Positions 19,039 to 25,995 of a DNA stretch of 64,000 nucleotides are shown here, in pieces. Source of the DNA: Paenibacillus_AQ nitricinens (GTDB lineage Bacteria > Bacillota > Bacilli > Paenibacillales > Paenibacillaceae). The notes beneath the pieces were generated by a model. The model worked only from the letters and a program-made list of their open reading frames with translations. It searched no databases and was not told the DNA's origin. The position numbers and the translations under genes are program-made. Position 1 is the stretch's first letter, and each line of letters starts with the position of its first letter. The stretch spans positions 2,790,001 to 2,854,000 of the forward strand of contig NZ_CP183948.1 in NCBI RefSeq assembly GCF_052056485.1, written 5' to 3'.

Positions 19039-19638
19039 ATGTCTAACAATTTTCTTGAAGCAGTTAAAGGAAGACGTTCTATCTATGCCATCAGTAAAGA
19101 ATCCACTGTAGCCGATGCTCAAATTATTGAAATCGTTGAGCAAGCGGTTTTGCATAGCCCAACTTCATTCAACTCCCAAAGCTCCAGAGCGGTTGTTCTT
19201 TTAGGTGAACAGCATGATAAATTATGGGATATCACTACAGAAACTTTGCGCAAAATTGTTCCAGCTGAACAATTTGAAGGAACAGCGCAAAAATTAGCAT
19301 CTTTCAAGGCAGGATACGGTTCCGTATTGTTCTTTGAAGACCAAGCTGTAGTGAAGAACCTGCAAGAAAACTTCGCATTGTATGCTGAGAACTTCCCAGT
19401 TTGGTCTAACCAATCTTCAGGCATTCTGCAGTTCGTAGTATGGACTGCGCTTTCTGAAGCAGGTTTAGGCGCGTCGCTGCAGCACTATAATCCACTAATT
19501 GATGACGAAGTAAAAGAAGCTTGGGGTATCCCGCAAGACTGGAAACTGATTGCTCAATTGCCATTTGGCAAGACGGTAACTCCAGCAGGTGAGAAACAAT
19601 TCCAACCGGTTGAAGATCGCGTTAAAGTCTTTAAATAA
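19039..19638 (+). CDS. Nitroreductase family protein
   Basis: FMN-dependent oxidoreductase of 199 residues. N-terminal FLEAVKGRRSIYAISKES carries the RRS flavin-phosphate motif, and SPTSFNSQSSRAVVL is the second typical block; GIPQDWKLIAQLPFGK closes the fold. It is close to the B. subtilis YdgI/YodC branch, which reduces nitro compounds and quinones. GGAGG precedes the ATG. The palindrome at 19003 suggests repression relieved by electrophiles. The small gene downstream shares its terminator hairpin. Confidence 0.85.
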   Translation: MSNNFLEAVKGRRSIYAISKESTVADAQIIEIVEQAVLHSPTSFNSQSSRAVVLLGEQHDKLWDITTETLRKIVPAEQFEGTAQKLASFKAGYGSVLFFEDQAVVKNLQENFALYAENFPVWSNQSSGILQFVVWTALSEAGLGASLQHYNPLIDDEVKEAWGIPQDWKLIAQLPFGKTVTPAGEKQFQPVEDRVKVFK

Positions 19639-19654
19639 GCTTAAGTGAGTGTTT

Positions 19655-19706
19655 AAAACCTCCTAGACCAGGCTAATTAATTATATAGTCAGGTTAAGGA
19701 GGTTTT
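19655..19706 (+). terminator. Terminator-like hairpin containing the next gene's ribosome binding site
   Basis: AAAACCTCCT pairs with AGGAGGTTTT and is followed by more T. The 3' arm is also the ribosome binding site for the ATG at 19711. It may end the nitroreductase transcript, and when read through it hides the start of the next gene. Confidence 0.55.
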
Positions 19707-19710
19707 TTGT

Positions 19711-19905
19711 ATGCCGTGGAACAAAGAAGATTATCCAGATTCACTCAAGAACTTCACTGCACCTATTCGTAATAAGGCGATTGATATTGCTAATGCATTG
19801 CTAGAAGATGGATATGAAGAGGGAAGAGCCATCTCTATTGCTACCGCACAAGCGAAAGAGTGGGGAGAGAATCGTGATAAGCAGGTCCGTAAAAAAGGAC
19901 ATTAA
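19711..19905 (+). CDS. Small conserved protein, YdaT-like N-terminal segment
   Basis: A 64-residue protein, MPWNKEDYPDSLKNF followed by a predicted helix pair (RNKAIDIANALLEDGYEEGRAISIATAQAKEW) and a basic end. This resembles the N-terminal part of YdaT/ChaB-like stress proteins of Bacillota; the match is from memory. Ribosome binding site AAGGAGG is 8 bases upstream and inside the hairpin at 19655-19706. Charge-balanced, no signal peptide, probably cytosolic. Function unknown. Confidence 0.72.
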   Translation: MPWNKEDYPDSLKNFTAPIRNKAIDIANALLEDGYEEGRAISIATAQAKEWGENRDKQVRKKGH

Positions 19906-19927
19906 TTAAAAGTTCGAAAGTAGGCAC

Positions 19928-19970
19928 AAAAAAAGCAGGACAGCGTTTATTAACGCTTGTCCTGCTTTTT
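19928..19970. terminator. Bidirectional terminator
   Basis: AAAAGCAGGACA pairs with TGTCCTGCTTTT, with A and T tracts on both sides, between the small gene and the foldase gene. Confidence 0.85.
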
Positions 19971-19979
19971 ACTATCTTA

Positions 19980-21149
19980 TTATTTAGCGGATTCAGTTTC
20001 TGCTTCTGCACTTGCAGATGGCTCAGGAGAAGCTGTTGCATCTTTTTTGGCATCCGTAAGTGAATTTGTGATTTTTGCTTTTGCAGTTGTATCTGTCAAC
20101 CAAGTGTTGGAAAGAGTGGAAACCTTTTGAGACACAAGGGTCTTTTTGATTTCATCTTTCTTTTCTTCCATAGTGTAGTTTTTAGCGTCTTTGTGGTCGG
20201 TTACTTTAATGATGTGATAACCGTAATCGGATTTTACAGCACCACTTGTTTCCCCAACTTTAAGTTTAAAGGCTACATCGGAGAATTCAGCTACCATATC
20301 TCCACGTTTGAAGAAATCTAGATCTCCACCATTAGCCTTGGAACCAGTATCCGAAGATTTTTCTTTAGCTAGTTCAGCGAAATCTGCTCCATCTTTCAAT
20401 TGCTTCAGAATTGCATCTGCTTCTTCTTTAGTCTCAACGAGAATGTGGGAAGCACGAACTTGTTCTTCTTCATTGAAAGTAGCTTTATTTGCTTCATAGT
20501 AGTCTTTGATTTCTTGATCCGTTACCGTTACTTGCGGCTCAAGAATCTTACGTAGTTTTACTTGCAATGGCATTTGCTTCTTCAAGTCATCAACAGTCAT
20601 TGAGCTTTGTTGCAATGCAGCATTAAATGCAGCTTCTCCGCCGAATTGTGCTTTAAGGTCTTCTAATTCAGCATTGATGTCTTCATCAGTAACGGTTACG
20701 TTGGCTTTTTTAGCTTCTTGATCAACGAGTTCAGTAGTAATCATAGCTTGCAGCGTGCTTTCTCCGCCTGCTTCGATCAATTTATCATAAAGTTGTTCTT
20801 TAGTAATGTTAGTTCCGTTAACGCTTGCAACAGCTGTGTTGTCGCCGCCACTTTGGAATGGAGGCTTTATCAGTACAATGATGAGTGCCGCAGCCAGAAC
20901 CACAGAGGCAATCATCCAGCCCTTGTTACCTTTAGGAGAAACTGGTGGAGCAGGTGGTGTCGTATTATTATTACTGCTGACTTTGTTCATTACTGGAATA
21001 CCTTCCTCTTTTGTTATATTCACAGGTTCTTCAGCAGCTACGACCTCCACTTCTTTTACTTCATTGGTATTCTCGGTAGTGTTCAATTCTTCTTCCGGAG
21101 TACCGTTGTTTTCTAAGTTCTCATTTCCATTCAGATCTTTTTTGTCCAT
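19980..21149 (-). CDS. Membrane-anchored peptidyl-prolyl isomerase, PrsA/SurA-like
   Basis: Extracytoplasmic foldase of 389 residues. The first 75 residues are a cytosolic acidic, Asn/Pro-rich tail, then one TM helix (WMIASVVLAAALIIVLI), a SurA-N-like helical region (about 105-245) and a parvulin domain (VRASHILVETKEEA ... GGDLDFFKRGDMVAEF ... SDYGYHIIKV). The end is Ala/Glu/Ser-rich. Unlike classical PrsA there is no lipobox; anchoring is by the TM helix. It should help secreted proteins fold outside the membrane. Single gene with its own terminator. Confidence 0.85.
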   Translation of the reverse strand: MDKKDLNGNENLENNGTPEEELNTTENTNEVKEVEVVAAEEPVNITKEEGIPVMNKVSSNNNTTPPAPPVSPKGNKGWMIASVVLAAALIIVLIKPPFQSGGDNTAVASVNGTNITKEQLYDKLIEAGGESTLQAMITTELVDQEAKKANVTVTDEDINAELEDLKAQFGGEAAFNAALQQSSMTVDDLKKQMPLQVKLRKILEPQVTVTDQEIKDYYEANKATFNEEEQVRASHILVETKEEADAILKQLKDGADFAELAKEKSSDTGSKANGGDLDFFKRGDMVAEFSDVAFKLKVGETSGAVKSDYGYHIIKVTDHKDAKNYTMEEKKDEIKKTLVSQKVSTLSNTWLTDTTAKAKITNSLTDAKKDATASPEPSASAEAETESAK

Positions 21150-21278
21150 TATTAGTAATGACTCCCTTCAATATAGGTGTTGCTTGTCTATTTACAACTT
21201 TAACAGAAATCCTGATCCTAAACCTTAAGAAAGTATAAAAAAAGATAGGATCTTTTTAAGTTTCTATTAATAAAAAGC

Positions 21279-21321
21279 AAAAAGCCGGAAATGGCATCGG
21301 TAACATGCCCTTCCGGCTTAT
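21279..21321 (-). terminator. Terminator of the LytTR gene
   Basis: On the minus strand ATAAGCCGGAA pairs with TTTCCGGCTTTTT, followed by further T. It lies 14 bases beyond the stop codon at 21335. Confidence 0.75.
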
Positions 21322-21334
21322 GGGAATAAGATGT

Positions 21335-21670
21335 TTACTTCAGTCCTTTCAATAGATGACGAATACTTTCCTGTTTCCGTCTTGGGACCCGTACGTTTTT
21401 AGCGAATAGGCCTTTTTCTCCGAAATAAATGCAGTCGTCTTCGATAGAACTGATCTTGTTCAGATTGACATAACAGCCACCATACACATGATAGTAAGTA
21501 GAATTGGATAACAATCGTTTTAATTGCTCGGCAGTCATTCTCTTTTTTATGTTGTAGTTTCTGCCGTGAAAAATGACCAAATCATGGTCCCCGACCTTAA
21601 AGAACAGAATGTCTGTTTCCACCTCGAAGTCCTCGTATACATTTCTGGCTTCCAGCAGGATGCTACTCAT
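21335..21670 (-). CDS. Stand-alone LytTR DNA-binding regulator
   Basis: Small protein of 111 residues made up almost entirely of a LytTR domain (ILFFKVGDHDLVIFHGRNYNIKKRMTA ... YYHVYGGCYVNLNKISSIE ... VRVPRRKQESIRHLL). There is no receiver, membrane or sensor domain, so activity is probably set by its amount or by a partner protein. ATG at 21670 is 7 bases from GGGGG. A good promoter and a cre-like site sit directly upstream, pointing to control by carbon supply. Target genes unknown; an imperfect direct-repeat site upstream would be expected. Confidence 0.8.
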   Translation of the reverse strand: MSSILLEARNVYEDFEVETDILFFKVGDHDLVIFHGRNYNIKKRMTAEQLKRLLSNSTYYHVYGGCYVNLNKISSIEDDCIYFGEKGLFAKNVRVPRRKQESIRHLLKGLK

Positions 21671-21704
21671 TCATGTTCCCCCTTTGTACTTAATAAAAGA
21701 CTAA

Positions 21705-21718
21705 TGTTAGCGCTTTCA
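21705..21718 (-). promoter_or_regulatory. Candidate cre (CcpA) site at the LytTR promoter
   Basis: TGTTAGCGCTTTCA fits TGWNANCGNTNWCA exactly. It begins at the end of the minus-strand -10 box and covers the expected start point, the classical place for CcpA repression. Confidence 0.6.
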
Positions 21719-21746
21719 TTATAGCACAATCCCTAATCATTGGAAA
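21718..21746 (-). promoter_or_regulatory. Promoter of the LytTR gene
   Basis: On the minus strand TTTCCA (21746-21741), 17 bases, then TATAAT (21723-21718) preceded by TGC, i.e. an extended -10. Confidence 0.65.
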
Positions 21747-21851
21747 GCCTTATTTTTGAACTATTTGTCACACTTTTTACTTTATAGTTTGTCTTTAACG
21801 TTTAAAAATTGTAAATTATATAATAGCAATACTTTGGAGGAGGATGTAGAG

Positions 21852-22958
21852 ATGAAAAAGCAGACTAAGTTATTGCTGTTTACGGGTTCCTATGCAAGTG
21901 CCACGGAAAGCGGTGTGCAGGTATTTGAATTCGATGGCGAAGCAGGAGGTACGTTAAAATTAATCGACTCGGTTCAGGGTCTAACTAACCCCACCTTTGT
22001 TAATGTAGATGCTTCAGCCCAACGTTTATATGCCATAGGAGAAAAGCCAAATGGTGAGGGTGGAAAAGAGGGAGAAGTCGTTACCTTTGCTATCGATGCT
22101 AAGCGTGGGAAATTGAGCGAATTGAACCGTATGACCTCAATGCCTGCCTCAGGTAATGGTCAAACGACTACATGCCATATTTCTAGAGATCTAAGCGATG
22201 AATACATTGTTGTATGTAGTTATCATGGTGGCAGTGTAGGCTTGATCACATTAGATGAAGAAAAAGTTGCAAATCAACTGGCAGATGTCGCGATTCATTC
22301 CGGTCATGGTCACCATCCTGAACGTCAGGATCGCCCGCATCCCCATTCGGCTATTTTCAGTCCGGACGGACAGTATCTTTTTGTTTCTGATCTTGGGCTT
22401 GATATTATTCGGTCCTATAGAATCAATAGGGACTTGAACAAACTAGAAGTTCACGGAGATACTGCGCTTCATCCAGGGGCGGGACCTCGTCATTTTACTT
22501 TTCATCCAGATGGAAAGTCTGCTTATGTTATAAACGAGGTGGATTCCACGATAACATCGTTTACATATGACAGTGCTACAGGGACGCTTCACACGGTAGA
22601 TACAGTTTCAACTTTGCCTGAGGATTTTAAGGAAGAGAATACTTGCGCTGAAATTGCTACTTCAGTAGATGGAAAATATCTTTACGCTTCTAACCGTGGA
22701 GCGGATAACATCGCAGTGTTTGCAGTGGATAACGCTACTGCCAAGCTTACACTAATTGAATATGTATCTACTCGTGGAGGGCATCCGCGACACTTCTCAT
22801 TAACTCCGGATGGGGCTTACCTTATTGTTGCAAATCGTGACGGTAATAACCTGGTTGTGTTCTCAATTGAAGAGACCAGTGGCCGTCTCGTCTTTACTGG
22901 AAATACTGCCGAGGTATCCAAGCCGGTGTGTGTGAAGCCTGTGATTTTCCCTGTTTAA
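21852..22958 (+). CDS. pgl: 6-phosphogluconolactonase, lactonase (YkgB) family
   Basis: Seven-bladed beta-propeller lactonase of 368 residues, expected to hydrolyse 6-phosphogluconolactone in the oxidative pentose phosphate pathway. Family blocks: LLLFTGSYAS at the N-terminus, HPHSAIFSPDGQYLFVSDLGLD, GPRHFTFHPDGKSAYVINE and GGHPRHFSLTPDGAYLIVAN. ATG 21852 follows GGAGGAGG; the longer in-frame start at 21756 has no ribosome binding site. Other pentose-phosphate genes (transaldolase-like at 29850, rpiA at 31778) lie within 10 kb but in separate units. Confidence 0.85.
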   Translation: MKKQTKLLLFTGSYASATESGVQVFEFDGEAGGTLKLIDSVQGLTNPTFVNVDASAQRLYAIGEKPNGEGGKEGEVVTFAIDAKRGKLSELNRMTSMPASGNGQTTTCHISRDLSDEYIVVCSYHGGSVGLITLDEEKVANQLADVAIHSGHGHHPERQDRPHPHSAIFSPDGQYLFVSDLGLDIIRSYRINRDLNKLEVHGDTALHPGAGPRHFTFHPDGKSAYVINEVDSTITSFTYDSATGTLHTVDTVSTLPEDFKEENTCAEIATSVDGKYLYASNRGADNIAVFAVDNATAKLTLIEYVSTRGGHPRHFSLTPDGAYLIVANRDGNNLVVFSIEETSGRLVFTGNTAEVSKPVCVKPVIFPV

Positions 22959-23005
22959 AAGAAACTCGTTTATGAAGAGTGAATAAGACAATTTAAGAAA
23001 ATAAT

Positions 23006-23044
23006 AAAGGGAACACCGGAGATGTAGACCGGTGTTCCCTTTAT
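23006..23044. terminator. Bidirectional terminator between lactonase and hfq-like genes
   Basis: AAAGGGAACACCGG pairs with CCGGTGTTCCCTTT around a 9-base loop; A/T tracts on both sides. Confidence 0.85.
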
Positions 23045-23083
23045 TATTGAAAATAAGATGAAGAAGTTTAATAAATGTGTGAA

Positions 23084-23305
23084 CTATTTGAGTGAGACGG
23101 GCTTAAGAGGTACAATAGTGGATACTGCAGATTTGAAGAGCACATTCTGTCTGCCATCACCTTGCCCCTGTAAAGTGATTGTGAATGCATCATACGAGGT
23201 TACGACGCCTTGCATTTTTACACCATTTGTTGTAAAAATCGTCACGGGCACCTTTGTGGAAATAAACTGGTTCAACAAACGTTCCTGCAATTTTAGACTC
23301 TCCAC
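23084..23305 (-). CDS. hfq: Hfq-family RNA chaperone, divergent copy
   Basis: Sm-fold protein of 73 residues. Order: N-terminal helix (LQERLLNQFIS), Sm1 (VPVTIFTTNGVKMQGVVTSYDAFTITLQ) and Sm2 (NVLFKSAVSTIVP). The usual Sm2 tetrad YKHA reads FKSA, so the uridine-contact His is Ser, and the rim Arg seen in canonical Bacillota Hfq after LLNQ is missing. Standard Hfq usually lies next to miaA; this one stands alone between a lactonase and a PAP2 gene, so it may be a second, specialised copy. Starts with GTG (SD ATGGAG, 11 bases); a TTG five codons later is an alternative. Confidence 0.85.
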   Translation of the reverse strand: MESLKLQERLLNQFISTKVPVTIFTTNGVKMQGVVTSYDAFTITLQGQGDGRQNVLFKSAVSTIVPLKPVSLK

Positions 23306-23415
23306 TTTGGCAGCACTCCATCTTTTTGTATATTTATTTCTCTATAATTATAGCACGGGTTATAGCTTCTCTGGAAATGTGATCGACTGGCACAAAAATA
23401 GACACGGAGGTATTT

Positions 23416-24057
23416 ATGCTTTATTATCAGAACTGGTCTAGAGGTTTTCGTTATTTTATAGGGTTTGCTGCTTGTTTCGTCGTTATTGCGATTCTAGTTC
23501 ATATGAATAAGGTATCATCATTTGATAACTATATAATTCATTTTGTTCAATCCGCTGAATCACCTGGACTGACCACATTCGCCAAAGGACTATCTCTGAT
23601 AGGTTCCTCCAAGGTAGCGATTGGCATATCTATCGGCACGATGGTACTGCTGTATTATCTGCTGAAACATCGGCTTGAGCTAATTCTGTTCCTATGGGTT
23701 GGACTAGGCTCACAGCTGTTGAATACACTTATGAAGTTATGGTTTCAAAGGGAGCGTCCAAATTTCCATCGTATTGTCCAAGAGCTCGGTTATAGTTTCC
23801 CAAGTGGACATTCCATGGCAGCTTTCTCCCTATATGGGGTAATTGCCTATTTACTGTGGCGTCATTTGCCTAGAAGAAGTGAAAGAATCCTGTTAATAAT
23901 GTTTGCGGTATTTATGACTGTGGGCATTGGCTGGAGTCGTATTTACCTGGGAGTTCATTATCCTAGCGACGTAATTGGTGGTTTTGCTGCAAGTGGCGCG
24001 TGGCTGATGTTATCCATCAGTCTATTTGAAGCCTATAAAAAACGGATATCCTCATAA
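23416..24057 (+). CDS. PAP2-family membrane phosphatase
   Basis: Polytopic lipid phosphatase of 213 residues. All three acid-phosphatase motifs are visible: KLWFQRERP, PSGHSMAAF and SRIYLGVHYPSDVIGG, so it should be active; likely substrates are undecaprenyl pyrophosphate or phosphatidic acid. Six hydrophobic segments. Good ribosome binding site ACGGAGG 7 bases before ATG. Divergent from the hfq-like gene; its 3' end is followed by the repeat element at 24095. Confidence 0.85.
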   Translation: MLYYQNWSRGFRYFIGFAACFVVIAILVHMNKVSSFDNYIIHFVQSAESPGLTTFAKGLSLIGSSKVAIGISIGTMVLLYYLLKHRLELILFLWVGLGSQLLNTLMKLWFQRERPNFHRIVQELGYSFPSGHSMAAFSLYGVIAYLLWRHLPRRSERILLIMFAVFMTVGIGWSRIYLGVHYPSDVIGGFAASGAWLMLSISLFEAYKKRISS

Positions 24058-24094
24058 GAAATGAAGATACCCGTCTTTGTGGGGATATTTTAAA

Positions 24095-24192
24095 ATATAA
24101 GAATATATATGTTTCACGCTATACACTATCCTTATATTTCTCGCATAAACACTTACCGTCCTAAATAGGACGCCGAAGGCGTTTTTGCTTGA
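24095..24192 (+). repeat. Dispersed repeat, copy 1
   Basis: About 95 bases that recur at 44545-44640 with roughly four of five bases identical. Shared blocks include GTTTCACGC, TTCTCGCATAAAC, TTACCGTCCT, AGGACGCCGAAG and CGTTTT. The hairpin CGTCCT-AAAT-AGGACG keeps its arms in both copies while the loop changes. Here GCC-GAA-GGC and TTTTT follow, so the element may act as a terminator on the plus strand. It supplies the last codons and stop of the minus-strand gene at 24153. Confidence 0.8.
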
Positions 24193-24686
24193 GGCTTCAT
24201 CACATGATGTTCCGAAGATTTATGATCTTGGAAATGACCCATTTTGCTTATTTTTTTCTTCAGCATAGACGGAAGTCCAGCCTTTAGCTTTTGAGCTTCG
24301 TCTTTTGTTAGACGTCCCTCGCTGAGGGCTTGATCCAGCCGCTTACTTGCGGATTCGCTGAGCTTTTGAATATATTGATCTTCGGTCCAGCCTTTCTTCT
24401 CAAGAGCAAGCTCGGGGAGGGTTTTGCCTGTTTTAAGGCTATTGATTAGCTCCGTACGATCCATCTCAAGCAGCTTGGCTGTTTCGAAAATAATGAAATG
24501 TCCGCCGGCTCTGAATTTCCCGTCTTTCCCTGGTGGGGGTCTATGACCGTTTTCCGAAGGCCCAGAATCAGGTGCAGTGGAGGCTACATTCTCAGCTGAC
24601 ACGCTCCGAGTAGGAGCAAGTGCCGGAGACAGACTGAGGACAAGAACAGCTGTGATGGTCACTAATTTTTTGATGTTGTTATTCAT
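24153..24686 (-). CDS. Secreted protein of unknown function
   Basis: 177 residues with a clear signal peptide (KKLVTITAVLVLSLSPALAPTRSVSA). The mature part has a Gly/Pro/Lys-rich stretch, then a helical region of about 80 residues (HFIIFETAKLLEMDRTELINS, LALEKKGWTEDQYIQKL, LTKDEAQKLKAG) that reads like small repeats seen in other secreted Bacillota proteins, and a His/Lys-rich tail. I do not recognise a catalytic motif. The final codons come from the dispersed repeat, so the C-terminus may have been replaced by insertion of that element. Confidence 0.68.
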   Translation of the reverse strand: MNNNIKKLVTITAVLVLSLSPALAPTRSVSAENVASTAPDSGPSENGHRPPPGKDGKFRAGGHFIIFETAKLLEMDRTELINSLKTGKTLPELALEKKGWTEDQYIQKLSESASKRLDQALSEGRLTKDEAQKLKAGLPSMLKKKISKMGHFQDHKSSEHHVMKPQAKTPSASYLGR

Positions 24687-24872
24687 TCACTCACCTCGTA
24701 TGTTATGTGATAGGTACTTACCTGAATTAGTATTCCCTGAAAGCTGAAAGAATCATAAGCGAGAGCTTAAATGATCATAAAATTCATCAACTCTAGGCTT
24801 GGGTAATTAGAGGAATGAGGAATTCGTAGATGTCCATATTGCAGAGTGGGCCAATTTTTAGGGGGGATATTT

Positions 24873-25919
24873 TTGGCTTTTGGAGCTCGCATATTTAAAA
24901 CAGGAATGGCAGTCACGCTTGCCTTGTATTTAGCCGAACTGCTACATTTTCCATCTTCTGTGGGCGCTGCGATTGCAGCAATTTTCGCTATGCAGCCATC
25001 TATTTATCGCTCTTGGCGTTATTTTCTTGATCAGCTGACAACGACTACAATGGGTGCGGTACTCGCTCTTCTGGGGGGAATGCTGTTATCCAATAGTCCA
25101 ATTGCGGTTGGGTTGGTCTGCATTCTTGTCATTATGATCAGTATGAAAATTAACCGAGCGGATACTATTAGCCTGACACTCGTCACTGTTATAACAGTGA
25201 TGGAGGCTTCTGGAGAGTGGCAGTTCGCGCTGAATCGTTTCTTATTAACATTGACAGGGATTGTTTCTGCCTTTCTAATCAATATTATAGTAGTTCCTCC
25301 GAAACCACGGAAACAGTACATCAAGCAAATCGAGAACGTCTTTGCCAGTCTTTCCTTGCTGCTTAGAACGGCTGTATCTCATGAGATGAAGGAAAGTGTG
25401 TTTCGTGATGAAAAACTTGCGCTAGAGTCATCTATTAAATCTTTAGCCGATAAATACGCTTTGTTTGAGGAGGAGCAGAAACAGCTAAAGAGGGCGAAGT
25501 ACAGTCAGACTAGACAAATGGTTGTCTATAAGAACCTGTTATCTTCTTTGCAAAAAGGCTTCGATGTTCTTGAGGCTGTGGATCGGCATTATTTTCAAGC
25601 GGATCGAAGTGAAGAGACAGATGCATTGTTTGACAGTCATTTGGAGCAGCTAATCAAATATCATCAACTGATCTTGCTGAAATTTGAAGATAAACTAAAA
25701 CCAAACACTAATGAATCGGAACCCTTGGGAGAAGAGAATGATGGATTTTTGAATTCAACGATCCTGAGGTATAATGCGGAGAAAATAGGTCAACTACGAT
25801 TGTATGTTGTAGCCGCAGCTATTTACGATTACGGATATCAATTAGAACGGCTTGATAAAGTGGCAGATCAGATGAATCGTATAGCTACTGAGGAAAAAGA
25901 AACGGATCACGAAGCTTAA
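24873..25919 (+). CDS. Aromatic acid exporter family membrane protein (ArAE/FUSC-like)
   Basis: Membrane protein of 348 residues. Four to five N-terminal TM segments with AFGARIFKTGMAVTLALYLA, AIFAMQPSIYRSWRYFLDQ and TTTMGAVLALLGG, typical of the ArAE_1 family, then a cytosolic helical domain (about 170-345) of the ArAE_1_C type. TTG at 24873 follows AGGGGGGAT by 6 bases; a GTG at 24846 would give the same frame without a ribosome binding site. Presumed efflux of aromatic acids; not demonstrated for this branch. HelD follows after 76 bases, possibly co-transcribed. Confidence 0.78.
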   Translation: MAFGARIFKTGMAVTLALYLAELLHFPSSVGAAIAAIFAMQPSIYRSWRYFLDQLTTTTMGAVLALLGGMLLSNSPIAVGLVCILVIMISMKINRADTISLTLVTVITVMEASGEWQFALNRFLLTLTGIVSAFLINIIVVPPKPRKQYIKQIENVFASLSLLLRTAVSHEMKESVFRDEKLALESSIKSLADKYALFEEEQKQLKRAKYSQTRQMVVYKNLLSSLQKGFDVLEAVDRHYFQADRSEETDALFDSHLEQLIKYHQLILLKFEDKLKPNTNESEPLGEENDGFLNSTILRYNAEKIGQLRLYVVAAAIYDYGYQLERLDKVADQMNRIATEEKETDHEA

Positions 25920-25995
25920 AACATAACCTTGTGATGTGCAACATATAAGCTTAAGGGTTATGTTCAGGGTGAAACTCCAAAGGGGATGAAATGTA

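Noticed and set aside
23058..23441. Plus-strand frame covering the hfq-like gene
   Set aside because: Antisense shadow; runs across the hfq promoter and into the PAP2 start.
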